Assembly: GCF_947259555.1 (NCBI RefSeq)
Contig: NZ_CAMYMD010000035.1
Span: 1-64,000, forward strand
Source: an uncultured Roseovarius sp.
GTDB lineage: Bacteria > Pseudomonadota > Alphaproteobacteria > Rhodobacterales > Rhodobacteraceae
Length of the DNA stretch: 64,000 nt
Direction of reading: 5' to 3'
Shown here in pieces: positions 7,788 through 17,457 of this stretch. The position numbers and the translations under genes were made by a program. Under the pieces are notes generated by a model, which was not told where the DNA came from, ran no database searches, and worked only from the letters and a program-made list of their open reading frames with translations. How positions within the stretch are numbered: position 1 is the first letter of the stretch; each line of letters opens with the position of its first letter.

Positions 7788-10723
7788 TGGCCCACCTCCG
7801 AGGCGTCGGGCGGGTCGGTCATTTCCCATTCACCATAGCGCGCAAGCTGATCGTAATCGCCCTGATCAGCGGCATTTCTGGGTGCGCGGCGCGATGTATA
7901 CCCCTGCGACGGCTCCATGTAGGCGGCAATCAGCGCGTGAAACTCTGCCCAGATTTTCTCGGGCGGCTCGGTGTCGAGCGGCGCCTCGACCTCCTTTGGC
8001 TCGCTGCCCAGCCCGATGAAAACCGCACGCGCCACACGGCTCGGCCCCATATCGCCAAATCCCGCCCTGTGGGCAATCGCGGCCTCGAGCAACAACTGCT
8101 TGTCAAAGCTGGTCTGCTCCTTGGTCGATGGCGGCGCGCCGGTTTTATAGTCGTAGATGTGCAACCGGCCCAGATCATCCAGATCGAGCCGATCCGCCTT
8201 GGCCGAAAGCGTAAAATCCAGATCGGGCATGGTCGCGCGGCCGCTGGCCTCGAAGGCGACCGGGCGCGCCTCGGCCCGGCGCCGGGCCTCGGTCTCGATG
8301 AACCAGTCGGCGACACGCTCCAACCGGGCGAGCCAAAGCGCGCGCGCCTCGGCCCAAGGCACTTTGTCTGCAAGAACCGCCTCGGCGTGACGCATGAGAG
8401 TGGCGTGGTTGCCATGCGCGCTATCGTCCAGCGTTTCGCGAATGAACCCTTCCAGGATCTCGTGCAAAACCGTACCCCTCAAGAGCGCGTCGGGCGTGCG
8501 CATCAGCGGATCGAGCGGGCGCAGGTTGAGAATATGACGGGCATAGATGGCATAGGGATCGCGGATCAACCGCTTGATTTCGGTCACGGTGAGGTGATCC
8601 GGGCGCGCGGCAAGCGGTGGACAGGGGGCCGGTCGCGGCGCGCGCGGCGCGTCACCCGGCTCTTCCAGAGCTGCTGCACGCTCCAGCCACAGGCCACCGC
8701 GCGCGCGCATCGCCGTAACCGCCTCTGGCCCGCCCTGCTCTGGCAAGCCACCCAGCAGGTTCATTATCCGGTTCAACCAGCGCGACACCACGGTTTCGGC
8801 ATCCGCCGAACGTACCGAGCGGGTCAGCCAGACCTCGGGGGCCGCGACCGCCTGCTGGAAGTCATGCGCCGAGAGGCCGATGCGCCGCTCGGGCAACAAG
8901 AGCCCCGCCTGATGACGCAGCGCGCGATTGAGCCATGGATCTGGTGTGGGGGCCTCGGGCCAGCTGCCCTCGTTGAGGCCGGCGAGGATCAGGATATCGG
9001 CGCCCTGAACCCGCGCCTCGAGTGTTCCCCAGATCAAAATATGGGGATGCGGATCGACCGGGTTACGCACCTCGCGGGCGCTCAGGATGCCATGAAACAG
9101 GCTGGCATAGTCGGTCGCGCTCAGGGCCCCGGCAACACCCGCCTCGGCCTGCAACTCGGCGATGGCTTTTTGGGCCTCCTGCCCCGCATCCCTGAGCCAG
9201 AGCGTGCCGCTGCCCTCCTCCCGGCAGCCTTGTGCGATCTGCTCGGCCAAGGCGACATGCGCCGCCACAAGTGTGTCGAGAGATACCTCCCCGGACTGGT
9301 TCCGACCGATGAAACACGCGCACAGCCAATGCACCCAGTCCGGCGCGAGCGCATCCTTTTCGCTCGCGGCCCAGCTGTGCAGGCTGTCGGCGGTGGGATA
9401 CGGCGGCCCATGGCGGCGCAGGTGGAGTTCCAGCTCGCGGGTGAGGCGCAGATGTGTGCCACGCTCTGTGCCCTGATGGGTCAGGGGGTGTTTGAGCAGG
9501 GTAAGCAGCGCCTCGGCGCTGAGCCTGTTGCGAAAGAGATCGGCCACGTGGCGCAGGAACCGCCCCGGCGCAGAGAGGTGTAGCGGCTGACCGGCACTGT
9601 CGTCCGGCAGGATATCCCAGCGGTCGAGCGCCGCCGTTACCTGCCGGGTCAACATCCGGTCGGGCGTGATGAGGGCGGCGGTGCGACCGTCCTCCGCCGC
9701 CTGCCGCAGTCGCATGGCGATGGCGAGCGCCTCGTGGCGCAGCGAGGGGGCCTCGACGAGCGTGATATCGGCCATCGCAGCGTCGATGTCGCGCAGGCGC
9801 GGCCCGTCGCGGAGCCATTGATCGGTAACAGGTGCCGGTCGCAGGGCGAGCGAAATCACCGCATTGCGCGCGGGATTTGGCGGGGCCGTTTCGCACCATC
9901 GCTGGATCTGATCGGGGCGCAAGCCCGCCCCGGCGGCCACTCGGCAAGAGCGGTATTGCGGATGGTCCTCGGACAGCATTGCATCACCCAGGCTGTCCCA
10001 GACCGGGGATGGCATGTCAAAATCATGGCCCGGCAGGATCACAGCGCCCTGCGGCAGCCGCGCCACGGCCTGCATAAGATGCTGCGTCGCCCCGCGCGAG
10101 CCGGTCGATCCGGCCAGAAGAACAGGATGCTCGGGCGGGGTTTCAGACCAGAGATCCGCAAGCCGTTCGATCACAAGCCGCTGCCGGGTCTCGACATCGG
10201 GGGCTGCCCCGCCCGCCTCGAAATAATGCTGTACGATGGCGAGAAAGGACTGGATGCGCGCCCAGTGGCCTGATTGGTCGCTGACATCCAGCGCCTCGAT
10301 CACCTGCGGTGTGACCCCTTCGCCGTGCATTTCGTCCATCAACCCGGCAAGACTGTCGGCAAGGTCGAAAATCGCGCTGCGCGGGGCCAGATCCGGGGTG
10401 CGGTCCAGCAGGGCCGAGATCAGCTGGACCAGTTCCAGCCGTCGCCGCAGAGGCGGGACCGGGTCGGGGATATGGGCCAGATCCCACATCTCGCCCAGAT
10501 CGGTCAGCAAGCTGATGCGCGGCAAGAGACAGGGCGGCCCCTGATCGAACAGATCCCGGATACGCCGCGCCATGCGCCGGGTATTAACGATCAGATGCAC
10601 CCGCGCCAACGCTTCGGGCGGTTGTCCGGCGTGGCGCGCGCGCAGCCCCTCGACCAGAGCGCGCGGGAAATCCACGCCGGGGGGCACGCCAAAGAGGCGC
10701 GGGCGATCGGAGGGGTCAAACAT
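7784..10723 (-). CDS. addB: Double-strand break repair protein AddB
   Basis: The second AddAB subunit is 979 residues from MFDPSDRPRLFGVPPG. It has a degenerate helicase-like N-terminal half (ARVHLIVNTRRMARRIRD, LLAGSTGSRGATQHLM) and a C-terminal PD-(D/E)XK nuclease with HIYDYKTGAPPSTKEQ. The alphaproteobacterial type lacks an obvious four-cysteine Fe-S cluster. A longer in-frame extension upstream runs through murU and is rejected. The start overlaps the murU stop by eight bases, and the stop overlaps the addA start by four. Confidence 0.94.
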   Translation of the reverse strand: MFDPSDRPRLFGVPPGVDFPRALVEGLRARHAGQPPEALARVHLIVNTRRMARRIRDLFDQGPPCLLPRISLLTDLGEMWDLAHIPDPVPPLRRRLELVQLISALLDRTPDLAPRSAIFDLADSLAGLMDEMHGEGVTPQVIEALDVSDQSGHWARIQSFLAIVQHYFEAGGAAPDVETRQRLVIERLADLWSETPPEHPVLLAGSTGSRGATQHLMQAVARLPQGAVILPGHDFDMPSPVWDSLGDAMLSEDHPQYRSCRVAAGAGLRPDQIQRWCETAPPNPARNAVISLALRPAPVTDQWLRDGPRLRDIDAAMADITLVEAPSLRHEALAIAMRLRQAAEDGRTAALITPDRMLTRQVTAALDRWDILPDDSAGQPLHLSAPGRFLRHVADLFRNRLSAEALLTLLKHPLTHQGTERGTHLRLTRELELHLRRHGPPYPTADSLHSWAASEKDALAPDWVHWLCACFIGRNQSGEVSLDTLVAAHVALAEQIAQGCREEGSGTLWLRDAGQEAQKAIAELQAEAGVAGALSATDYASLFHGILSAREVRNPVDPHPHILIWGTLEARVQGADILILAGLNEGSWPEAPTPDPWLNRALRHQAGLLLPERRIGLSAHDFQQAVAAPEVWLTRSVRSADAETVVSRWLNRIMNLLGGLPEQGGPEAVTAMRARGGLWLERAAALEEPGDAPRAPRPAPCPPLAARPDHLTVTEIKRLIRDPYAIYARHILNLRPLDPLMRTPDALLRGTVLHEILEGFIRETLDDSAHGNHATLMRHAEAVLADKVPWAEARALWLARLERVADWFIETEARRRAEARPVAFEASGRATMPDLDFTLSAKADRLDLDDLGRLHIYDYKTGAPPSTKEQTSFDKQLLLEAAIAHRAGFGDMGPSRVARAVFIGLGSEPKEVEAPLDTEPPEKIWAEFHALIAAYMEPSQGYTSRRAPRNAADQGDYDQLARYGEWEMTDPPDASEVGQ

Positions 10724-11399
10724 CGTTCGCCCGCAGCATCGCCTCGGCCAGCGGTATCCCGTCCGGATGCCCGACATCACACCAGTGCCCCGGATACTCG
10801 ACGGCGCAGAGCCGCCCCTCGGCCAGCATCGCATCCCAGAGCCGGTTGAGCGAAAAGCTATGCTCGGAAATGTCGGGCAACAGATCGGGCTTGATGATCT
10901 GCACCCCCGAGTAGATCGCGCCGGGCCCGCGCGTGGCGCGCAGATCCGGGCCGATCCGAAAATCCCCGGTGCCGGAATGGCCCGTGGCCCGCGCAGGCGG
11001 CACGCAGAGCAAGAGCGCGTCCATTCGGTCCGGCTCCCAAAGCCGGGCCAGTTGATCCAGCGGGTTCGGCCCGCGCCAGACCGCATCCGTATTCATCGTA
11101 AAGACCGGTCCGGGGCCAAGGAGCGGCAGGGCCGCGCGCAGCCCTCCGCCGGTCTCGAGAATATCGGGCGCCTCGTGCGACAGGCGCACATCGCGACCGG
11201 AGAGGTGCCGCTCCAGCATCTCGGGGAGATAGTGCAGATTGGCCACAACCGGCGCTGCGCCATGCTCTTTGACACGCGCCAGAGCGTGATCAATGAGCGG
11301 ACGGCCGGCCACCTCGATCAATGGTTTGGGCCGATGGGCGGTCAAAGCGCCCATCCGCGTGCCGAAGCCGGCGGCAAAGAGCATCACGGGAAAGCTCAT
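10716..11399 (-). CDS. murU: N-acetylmuramate-1-phosphate uridylyltransferase (MurU-like)
   Basis: This 227-residue nucleotidyltransferase has the signature MLFAAGFGTRMGALT followed by RPKPLIEVAGRPLIDHAL. In the MurU/AmgK peptidoglycan recycling route it would convert MurNAc-1-phosphate to UDP-MurNAc, bypassing de novo synthesis and the fosfomycin-sensitive MurA step. The assignment is supported by direct coupling to an AmgK-like kinase: its ATG overlaps the kinase TGA (11396-11399). Another sugar-1-phosphate nucleotidyltransferase role is possible from sequence alone. Confidence 0.85.
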   Translation of the reverse strand: MSFPVMLFAAGFGTRMGALTAHRPKPLIEVAGRPLIDHALARVKEHGAAPVVANLHYLPEMLERHLSGRDVRLSHEAPDILETGGGLRAALPLLGPGPVFTMNTDAVWRGPNPLDQLARLWEPDRMDALLLCVPPARATGHSGTGDFRIGPDLRATRGPGAIYSGVQIIKPDLLPDISEHSFSLNRLWDAMLAEGRLCAVEYPGHWCDVGHPDGIPLAEAMLRANDV

Positions 11400-12409
11400 C
11401 GCGCGCACTGTCCGCGCAGGCGGTCCAGAACGTCTGGCGTCGGGGCGGGCAACACATCGCGCAGCAGTTCGGCCAACGGGGCGAGCGCCTCATGTGCCAG
11501 ATCGCGCTGCAAAAGGCCCCACACCCGCGGGATGAGATCGACGTAATGGGCCTTGCCATCACGCATGCAGAGCCGTGCGAAGACGCCAAGAATACGCAGG
11601 TTCCGCTGTGCGCCAAGCACATGATAGGCGGCATTGAAGTGGACGGCATCCTGGCCCGTCGCGGCACAGTAGCGGGCGATCATTGCGGTTTCGAGATCTT
11701 GCGGGACGTCACGGCGCGCATCCTGAAGGACCGACACGAGGTCATAGGCGCGATGCCCGGACATCGCGTCCTGAAAATCGAGCAGCCCGACGCGGGCCAC
11801 GCCGGACCGCTCGGGCAACCATAGCAGGTTTTCGGCGTGGTAGTCGCGCAAGACGATCACATCCGCAGCCCCGGCGCGCGCGCTCAAAAGCGCGTGCAAC
11901 GCGTCAAGGGCCTGCGCACGCTGTGCACAGGGCGCCGCGATTGCCCCGGCGTAATACCAATCGAACACCAAGGCCGCCGTTTCTGTCATCGCCGCCGGTC
12001 CATAAGGCTTGAGCCCGGAGGGCGGGGGATGGCGGTGCAACTCGACCAAGAGATCGGTCGCGGCCGCATAGAGCGGCTCTTGTATGTCAGGGGCCTCGGG
12101 GATGACACGCGCAAAGAGAGCATCGCCCAGATCCTCCAGCAGGAGAAAGCCCTGCGCGTCGTCCTGCGCCAGAATGTGCGGGGCGCTCAGGCCGTGCTCC
12201 GCGAGGTGACCGGCGATCCGAACGAACGGGCGCACATCCTCGCCGCGCTCGGGCGGCGCATCCATCAAAACGGCGCTTGCGCCGGTCTCGCCATGCTTGA
12301 GCCGGAGGTAACGCCGGTTCGAGGCGTCGCCCGCCAGCGGAGCGATGGCGGCACCGGCCCAATCCGTGCCAGCGACGAACCCCCGGAGCAAAGCATCGCG
12401 GTCAGTCAT
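11396..12409 (-). CDS. amgK: N-acetylmuramate/N-acetylglucosamine anomeric kinase (AmgK-like)
   Basis: This 337-residue protein has the aminoglycoside phosphotransferase fold. It shows a glycine-rich GDASNRRYLRL near the N-terminus, a catalytic loop VLRDYHAENLLWLP and the metal-binding LLDFQDAMSGHRAYDL. In the AmgK/MurU pathway it phosphorylates MurNAc and GlcNAc at the anomeric carbon. It overlaps tsaE by eight bases and murU by four, forming tsaE-amgK-murU-addB-addA. Confidence 0.87.
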   Translation of the reverse strand: MTDRDALLRGFVAGTDWAGAAIAPLAGDASNRRYLRLKHGETGASAVLMDAPPERGEDVRPFVRIAGHLAEHGLSAPHILAQDDAQGFLLLEDLGDALFARVIPEAPDIQEPLYAAATDLLVELHRHPPPSGLKPYGPAAMTETAALVFDWYYAGAIAAPCAQRAQALDALHALLSARAGAADVIVLRDYHAENLLWLPERSGVARVGLLDFQDAMSGHRAYDLVSVLQDARRDVPQDLETAMIARYCAATGQDAVHFNAAYHVLGAQRNLRILGVFARLCMRDGKAHYVDLIPRVWGLLQRDLAHEALAPLAELLRDVLPAPTPDVLDRLRGQCAR

Positions 12410-12896
12410 GGAAAAGCCCCTTCAATCGTTGGGTCCACTTCTCATTCTGCCAGTCGGCATGCAAGAGACGCCGGTCCTCTGCCGCGCGATCCGTGCTGGC
12501 GTCAACAGTCTCGAAGGTGAGTGACAGGGCGTCCGCCGGGGTCAGATCACCCAGCCGGTCAGGCCATTCGACAAGGCATATCGCATCGGTAAAGGCGTCG
12601 GTCAGACCCAGCTCGACCAGTTCCAGCACATCGCCGACCCGGTAGAGATCGGCGTGCCAGATCTCGCCGGTCTTGCCCGGATAGGTCTGAACCAGAGTGA
12701 AGGTGGGCGAGGGCACATCCTCGGGGGTGGTCTGCAACGCCTGTATCAGGCATCGGGCGAAATGGGTCTTTCCGGCGCCAACGCCACCGGACAGGAGCAG
12801 CGTATCACCCGGCTGCACGCGCGGTGCGAGCGCCTGCGCGAACGCGCAGGTCGCATCGGGGCTGTCGAGGGGCAGAGCGGCGTGGTGATCGGGCAT
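12402..12896 (-). CDS. tsaE: tRNA threonylcarbamoyladenosine biosynthesis ATPase TsaE
   Basis: This is the ATPase that works with TsaB and TsaD to make t6A37 in ANN-decoding tRNAs. The 164-residue protein has Walker A GGVGAGKT at 37-44, SPTFTLVQTY and the Walker B-like CLVEWPDRLGDL. It is the first gene of the overlapping run ending with addA. MtaB, which modifies t6A further, is also encoded in this window at 40.6 kb. Confidence 0.95.
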   Translation of the reverse strand: MPDHHAALPLDSPDATCAFAQALAPRVQPGDTLLLSGGVGAGKTHFARCLIQALQTTPEDVPSPTFTLVQTYPGKTGEIWHADLYRVGDVLELVELGLTDAFTDAICLVEWPDRLGDLTPADALSLTFETVDASTDRAAEDRRLLHADWQNEKWTQRLKGLFHD

Positions 12897-12936
12897 GGCC
12901 CGACACTACACGCGCCACGCCCGCCCGCAACCCGGA

Positions 12937-14463
12937 TCAGTGCGCGTCTTGCCCGACCTTGTCACCGCGCACCGGGTCAACGCTCCTGAGACAAATCATG
13001 GATTGACCACGGCCAAGCGGAACCACACGCAGATCCGCGCCGTCTTGGCCGCGCGGGCCCACACGGTCCCGCAGCGTCGCATGCAGGGCCCGGGTTTCGA
13101 TCTTTTCGGTGATTTCGGGCCAAAGCGCCGGGTCAGGGTAGCGGGCGTTGCAGGCCGCAATGACATCGTGCAGCCCCATGCCGGCAAAGCTCGTATCCGG
13201 GTCAATCCCCAACATGCGCCCGAAGCCACTGTTGCAGAACAGCAGGCGGCCATTCTGTGAAAGCACCGCGATGCCCTCGTCTAGCCGGTCGAGAACCGCT
13301 TGCCGGAGGCCCATCTGAATCCTGTGACGTCGGGTGGCGGACACTTCGCCAGAGATGTCCTCGAACAGGAAGGCCACTGCGCCATCGGGGTGTGGCCTGC
13401 CGGTGACCCGGTAGGTTTGCCCGGCAGGCAGGCTCCAGACCTCGTGATACAGGCCGCCTGTCGCGCTTTTGACCATGTCGAGAATCTGCCCCCGCCACGT
13501 TGCGTAATTCTTGGGTTCGGGCATCACCATCCGGTCGCGCAACGCATCGAAGAAGGCAAAAAGGCCGGGCCGCGCGCTGAGGAACGCGGGCGGCAGGCCG
13601 GTGAGGTCCGCAAGCGCCGGATTGAAGACCGCCAATGTCTCGGCGCGATCAAAAACCACCAACCCCGTGGTGAGATCCGCGAAGGTCCGGCTCAGGGTCT
13701 GGACAAAATCACGCTGCGATGTTTCGGCCCGCACAAGTCCTGTGACATCCTGCGCGAAGAGTAGCGTTTCACCCTCGGTTTCGGTCACGTGCACGTCATA
13801 CCAACGCTCTGCCATGCCGCCCTGTTTGGGCACGGACAGCCGGGTCGCCACTGGCCGGTCCGTGTTCCCGGGCTGGCCGTCGACATTTTGCAAAGCCGCC
13901 GCATGCGCCGGGGGAAGGGCGCAGGCGGCCTCGTTTTCCCAAATCGTCTGTCTCTGGGCATCAAGGCTCCAGACCGCGACCGGCGCATGTTGCAAGGCCG
14001 TGGACCTGGCCTGCAACTCATTATGGATATACTGCGCGCCATGACGTGCGGCGCAATCCGGCACAACACCATCTTGCAGAGTGACCCTGAGTGTCCCGCA
14101 ACTGCGCAACAGCGTAAGACGCGCCTCTCCCGGTACGTTTTCATGAAAACTCAGGGGATCCCCGTCCAACAGCCCGGAGGGATCAGGCGGCAACGCCCCG
14201 AACCGAAATGCCATCCACCGGCAAAATCGTGACCAATCGCTCTCGTCCGGGGCTCTGGACGCGGGCAGATCGAGCGTGGCCGCATCATGATCGACGAGCG
14301 CCTCGTCACAAAAGAGAAACGTCGTGCCCGGCTGGCGGTACGACGCGGCAAAACCGGCCCGCTCCTTTGGCAAGGTTTGTGCCAAAAGCCACAGGACCAG
14401 AACCGAGAGCCCGGCGGCAAGACCCGCGAGACCGGCCACATCCAGCGGCGAAAGATCAAACAT
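12937..14463 (-). CDS. Membrane-anchored PAS-domain protein without kinase domain
   Basis: The 508-residue protein has one N-terminal membrane helix (about 9-27, VAGLAGLAAGLSVLVLWLLA). At least three PAS-like regions follow: about 150-230 (TALQHAPVAVWSLDAQRQTIWENEAACAL), 255-375 (LTTGLVVFDRAETLAVFNPAL) and 390-490 (LDEGIAVLSQNGRLLFCNSGF). No H-box, HATPase or GGDEF/EAL motif follows. It lies 76 bases downstream of regB on the same strand, so it may be co-transcribed and linked to redox sensing. Its function is unknown. Confidence 0.85.
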   Translation of the reverse strand: MFDLSPLDVAGLAGLAAGLSVLVLWLLAQTLPKERAGFAASYRQPGTTFLFCDEALVDHDAATLDLPASRAPDESDWSRFCRWMAFRFGALPPDPSGLLDGDPLSFHENVPGEARLTLLRSCGTLRVTLQDGVVPDCAARHGAQYIHNELQARSTALQHAPVAVWSLDAQRQTIWENEAACALPPAHAAALQNVDGQPGNTDRPVATRLSVPKQGGMAERWYDVHVTETEGETLLFAQDVTGLVRAETSQRDFVQTLSRTFADLTTGLVVFDRAETLAVFNPALADLTGLPPAFLSARPGLFAFFDALRDRMVMPEPKNYATWRGQILDMVKSATGGLYHEVWSLPAGQTYRVTGRPHPDGAVAFLFEDISGEVSATRRHRIQMGLRQAVLDRLDEGIAVLSQNGRLLFCNSGFGRMLGIDPDTSFAGMGLHDVIAACNARYPDPALWPEITEKIETRALHATLRDRVGPRGQDGADLRVVPLGRGQSMICLRSVDPVRGDKVGQDAH

Positions 14464-14539
14464 TGGCGCACCTCCCGCAGTTTCGCATCACGAGAAGCGT
14501 GGGGGAAGTTGGTTAATGGCTGATTAATATCGTCAGGGT

Positions 14540-15928
14540 TCAGCCGCGAATGGGCTGGTTCTGACCGAGGCCGGGGCCTATCGGTGCCTTGGCGACCTCG
14601 ATGACAGCGCGCGGCCACGTCACCTCGACCAGCGCGCCACTGCGTGCGGCGTGGTCAGCACGCGCCTGAAACGGCTCGGAGCCGTTGGCGAATGTCAGGT
14701 CGGCGCCGGATCGTTCCAGCAGTGTCTTGGCAATGAAGAGCCCCAGCCCCATGCCTTCGTATTCCGGGCGTTGCGGGTCGCTGACAGGCGCACGACGGCG
14801 AATGAACGGATCACCGATGCGCCCCAGCATGTCCGGCGGAAACCCGCGGCCGTCATCCACGATCCGCAATGTGATGAAGCTATCGTCCCAACCGCTCTCG
14901 ATCCAGACATTCTCGCGGGCGAAATCCACCGCGTTCTGGATCAGGTTACGCAGCCCATGGATCACCTCGGGACGCCGCAATACGGTTGGCTGGGTGACGG
15001 GGTCCTGTGTGCCATGGTCGAAATGAATGCGCTTGCCGCGGTCCACATGAGGCTCTGCGGCCTCTTCTATCAAGGTGGTCAGAGGGGCCCGGCGCAGGTG
15101 CAGATCGTCCTTTCCAGCCCGGCCCATCGACCGCAGGATATCGCGGCAACGATCCGCCTGCTCGCGGATCAGCAAGGCATCGTCGCGCAACTCGGGATCA
15201 TCGGCAAGCTCTTCGGCCAGTTCGGCGCTGGTCAGCTTGATTGTCGCAAGCGGCGTGCCCAACTCATGCGCGGCTGCGGCGACGACACCTCCAAGATCGG
15301 TCAGCTTCTGCTCGCGCGCCAGTGCCATCTGCGTGGCCTGGACCGCATCCGACATCGCCTGCATCTCCTGCACGATCCAGCGCGAGTAGACCCCGAGAAA
15401 GAGCACCGCGATCACGATGGCGACCCAATTGCCCAAAAGGAACACATACGGCACGCGCAGCACAAACCCCTCCTCGGTGCGCAGCGGCAGGTAAAACTGC
15501 ATCAGGAGTGTCACGATCACCAGCGCCATCATCCCCAGAAACGCGGTCGAACGCCCCGACAGGGCCGAGGCCGAGACCGTCACCGGCCCCACGATCAAGA
15601 TCGAGAACGGGTTGTGCAAACCGCCGGTGAGATAGAGCAACAGCCCCAGTTGCAGCATGTCGAACAGCACCACCAGCAAGGTATCCTGCTCGGACAGGCG
15701 CTTGTTCTCGGCAAAGACGAAGCCGGCGACAAGATTGCTGGCCACGGACACGCCGATCACCAGGAAGCAAAGCCCCATTTCCAGATTGAGGTGGTACACC
15801 CGATCCGCGATGATCAGCGCCGACGCTTGCCCGACGATCGCCCACCAGCGCAGAACGACGAGCGTGCGCAGGCGGATCCAGTTGCCGCGCTCGCGTGATT
15901 TGAACAGACCGGTGTCGTGATCAGCCAT
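14540..15928 (-). CDS. regB: Redox-sensing histidine kinase RegB/PrrB/ActS
   Basis: This is the membrane sensor kinase of the global redox system RegBA. From MADHDTGLF it has 462 residues: six membrane helices (about 25-190), the ubiquinone-binding motif GGLHNPF at 102-108, an H-box with His221 (AAAHELGTPL), the redox-active Cys261 in ADRCRD, and HATPase motifs (NLIQNAVDFA, DDGRGFPPDM, GMGLGLFIA). It is transcribed divergently from senC-regA across about 90 bases, as in Rhodobacter. An ATG 24 bases upstream is an alternative start. Confidence 0.95.
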   Translation of the reverse strand: MADHDTGLFKSRERGNWIRLRTLVVLRWWAIVGQASALIIADRVYHLNLEMGLCFLVIGVSVASNLVAGFVFAENKRLSEQDTLLVVLFDMLQLGLLLYLTGGLHNPFSILIVGPVTVSASALSGRSTAFLGMMALVIVTLLMQFYLPLRTEEGFVLRVPYVFLLGNWVAIVIAVLFLGVYSRWIVQEMQAMSDAVQATQMALAREQKLTDLGGVVAAAAHELGTPLATIKLTSAELAEELADDPELRDDALLIREQADRCRDILRSMGRAGKDDLHLRRAPLTTLIEEAAEPHVDRGKRIHFDHGTQDPVTQPTVLRRPEVIHGLRNLIQNAVDFARENVWIESGWDDSFITLRIVDDGRGFPPDMLGRIGDPFIRRRAPVSDPQRPEYEGMGLGLFIAKTLLERSGADLTFANGSEPFQARADHAARSGALVEVTWPRAVIEVAKAPIGPGLGQNQPIRG

Positions 15929-16018
15929 ATAAGCGCCTGCGTCCCATTGCATGCCGGGGAGGGGATGTTACATAGGGCGAAAGTTGCACTCGCCCGCCCG
16001 GAACGCAAGGACATCCAC

Positions 16019-16648
16019 ATGACCCGTCTGATCGCCGCCGCTGCCGCCATCGTCGTCATCGCCGGCTTGGGCATCACGTATTTCATGGTCATGGGCCAGG
16101 CCGGCGACGACAGGTTTGCTCAATGCCGTGCGTCCAACGTGGCGGGCGGCGCATCGCAGGTCGGCGGTCCGTTCGAACTGGTGAGCGAGACCGGCGAAAC
16201 GGTGACGGACGAAGACGTGATCGACAAGCCGACCTTGATCTATTTCGGCTATACGTTCTGCCCGGATGTCTGCCCGCTGGACAATGCCCGCAATGCCGAG
16301 GCGGTGGACATTCTGGAAAGCCGGGGCGACATGGTGAAGCCGGTCTTCATCTCGATCGACCCCAAGCGCGACACGCCCGAGGTGATGGCCGAAATGACAG
16401 ATTACCTGCATCCCCGCATGGTTGGCCTTACGGGTAGCGAGGATCAGGTGCGCGCCGCGTCAAAGGCCTATCGGACCTACTACCAGGCCCATGAGCCAAG
16501 CGAGGGTGAAGAGGACTTTTATCTGGTGGATCACTCCACCATGACCTATCTGACCCTGCCGGAACATGGCTTTGTCGAGTTTTTCCGCAGAGATGTAACC
16601 GCAGAGCAAATGGCTGATCGCGTTCAGTGTTTCATTGACGCAAGCTAG
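16019..16648 (+). CDS. senC: SCO1/SenC/PrrC copper chaperone
   Basis: This 209-residue protein is anchored by an N-terminal helix (AAAAAIVVIAGLGITYFMV). It has the thioredoxin-fold copper site FCPDVCP (Cys81, Cys85) and the distant His in VDHSTMTYL. The family delivers copper to cytochrome c oxidase CuA and in Rhodobacter affects RegB signalling. The start at 16019 is preferred because upstream in-frame codons would add an unlikely extension before the signal anchor. Confidence 0.93.
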   Translation: MTRLIAAAAAIVVIAGLGITYFMVMGQAGDDRFAQCRASNVAGGASQVGGPFELVSETGETVTDEDVIDKPTLIYFGYTFCPDVCPLDNARNAEAVDILESRGDMVKPVFISIDPKRDTPEVMAEMTDYLHPRMVGLTGSEDQVRAASKAYRTYYQAHEPSEGEEDFYLVDHSTMTYLTLPEHGFVEFFRRDVTAEQMADRVQCFIDAS

Positions 16649-16724
16649 AATATTGCGTTTGTTTGACGCATGTGGGGCCGAGGGCTAGAACCTTTGGCAA
16701 TCGCGCGCAACAGGAGGAGCGGCA

Positions 16725-17276
16725 TTGGCAGAGGATATGCAGGGTATCGGTGAGGACAGGACGCTTCTGCTGGTCGACGATGACGAGCCGTTTCTGAAAC
16801 GTCTGGCCAAGGCCATGGAACGACGCGGGTTTGAGGTCGAAACCGCCGACTCGGTCGCGGCGGGGCGTGCGATTGCCACGGCGCGGCCCCCGGCCTATGC
16901 CGTTTGCGACCTTCGGCTGGAGGATGGCAATGGCCTCGACGTGGTCGAGGTGATCCGGGAAAAGCGGCCTGACAGCCGCATCGTGGTGCTGACGGGATAT
17001 GGCGCGATCGCCACGGCCGTGGCTGCCGTCAAGATCGGGGCGACCGATTATCTGTCAAAACCCGCCGATGCCACGGATATCACGAACGCGCTCTTGGCAA
17101 ACGGGTCCGAGCTGCCGCCGCCACCCGACAACCCGATGAGTGCGGACCGTGTCCGATGGGAGCATATCCAGCGCGTCTATGAGCTGTGTGACCGCAACGT
17201 GAGCGAGACGGCCCGCCGCCTCAATATGCATCGACGCACCTTGCAGCGTATCCTTGCCAAGCGCTCGCCGCGCTAG
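16725..17276 (+). CDS. regA: Redox response regulator RegA/PrrA/ActR
   Basis: This is the response regulator partner of RegB. The 183-residue protein has an acidic pocket LLVDDDEPF, the phosphoacceptor Asp62 in VCDLRLEDGNG, a proline linker (LPPPPDNP) and a Fis-type helix-turn-helix at the C-terminus (SETARRLNMHRRTLQRIL). The start is a TTG codon with AGGAGG at 16712-16717, seven bases upstream; the next ATG at 16737 has no such site. It globally controls respiration, nitrogen and carbon metabolism in relatives and may influence the nap operon here. Confidence 0.95.
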   Translation: MAEDMQGIGEDRTLLLVDDDEPFLKRLAKAMERRGFEVETADSVAAGRAIATARPPAYAVCDLRLEDGNGLDVVEVIREKRPDSRIVVLTGYGAIATAVAAVKIGATDYLSKPADATDITNALLANGSELPPPPDNPMSADRVRWEHIQRVYELCDRNVSETARRLNMHRRTLQRILAKRSPR

Positions 17277-17457
17277 GCAAGGCGGCCCGTCGGCGTTGCG
17301 ACAGAACACCAAGATTGCGGAAGCATACGCGACAGTATACGTAAATCACTAAGACTGTTTCTTATATGCGCGTATATATGAACATGAGCGGCCGCTTTGG
17401 GCATCAAGGTCGGGTAACGGGGACACACATCTTTTGGGGGCATGGCAGTCATACAGA

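Noticed and set aside
10724-11086. N-terminal extension of addB
   Set aside because: The extension lies inside murU in another frame, lacks AddB similarity, and the ATG at 10723 gives the normal protein start.
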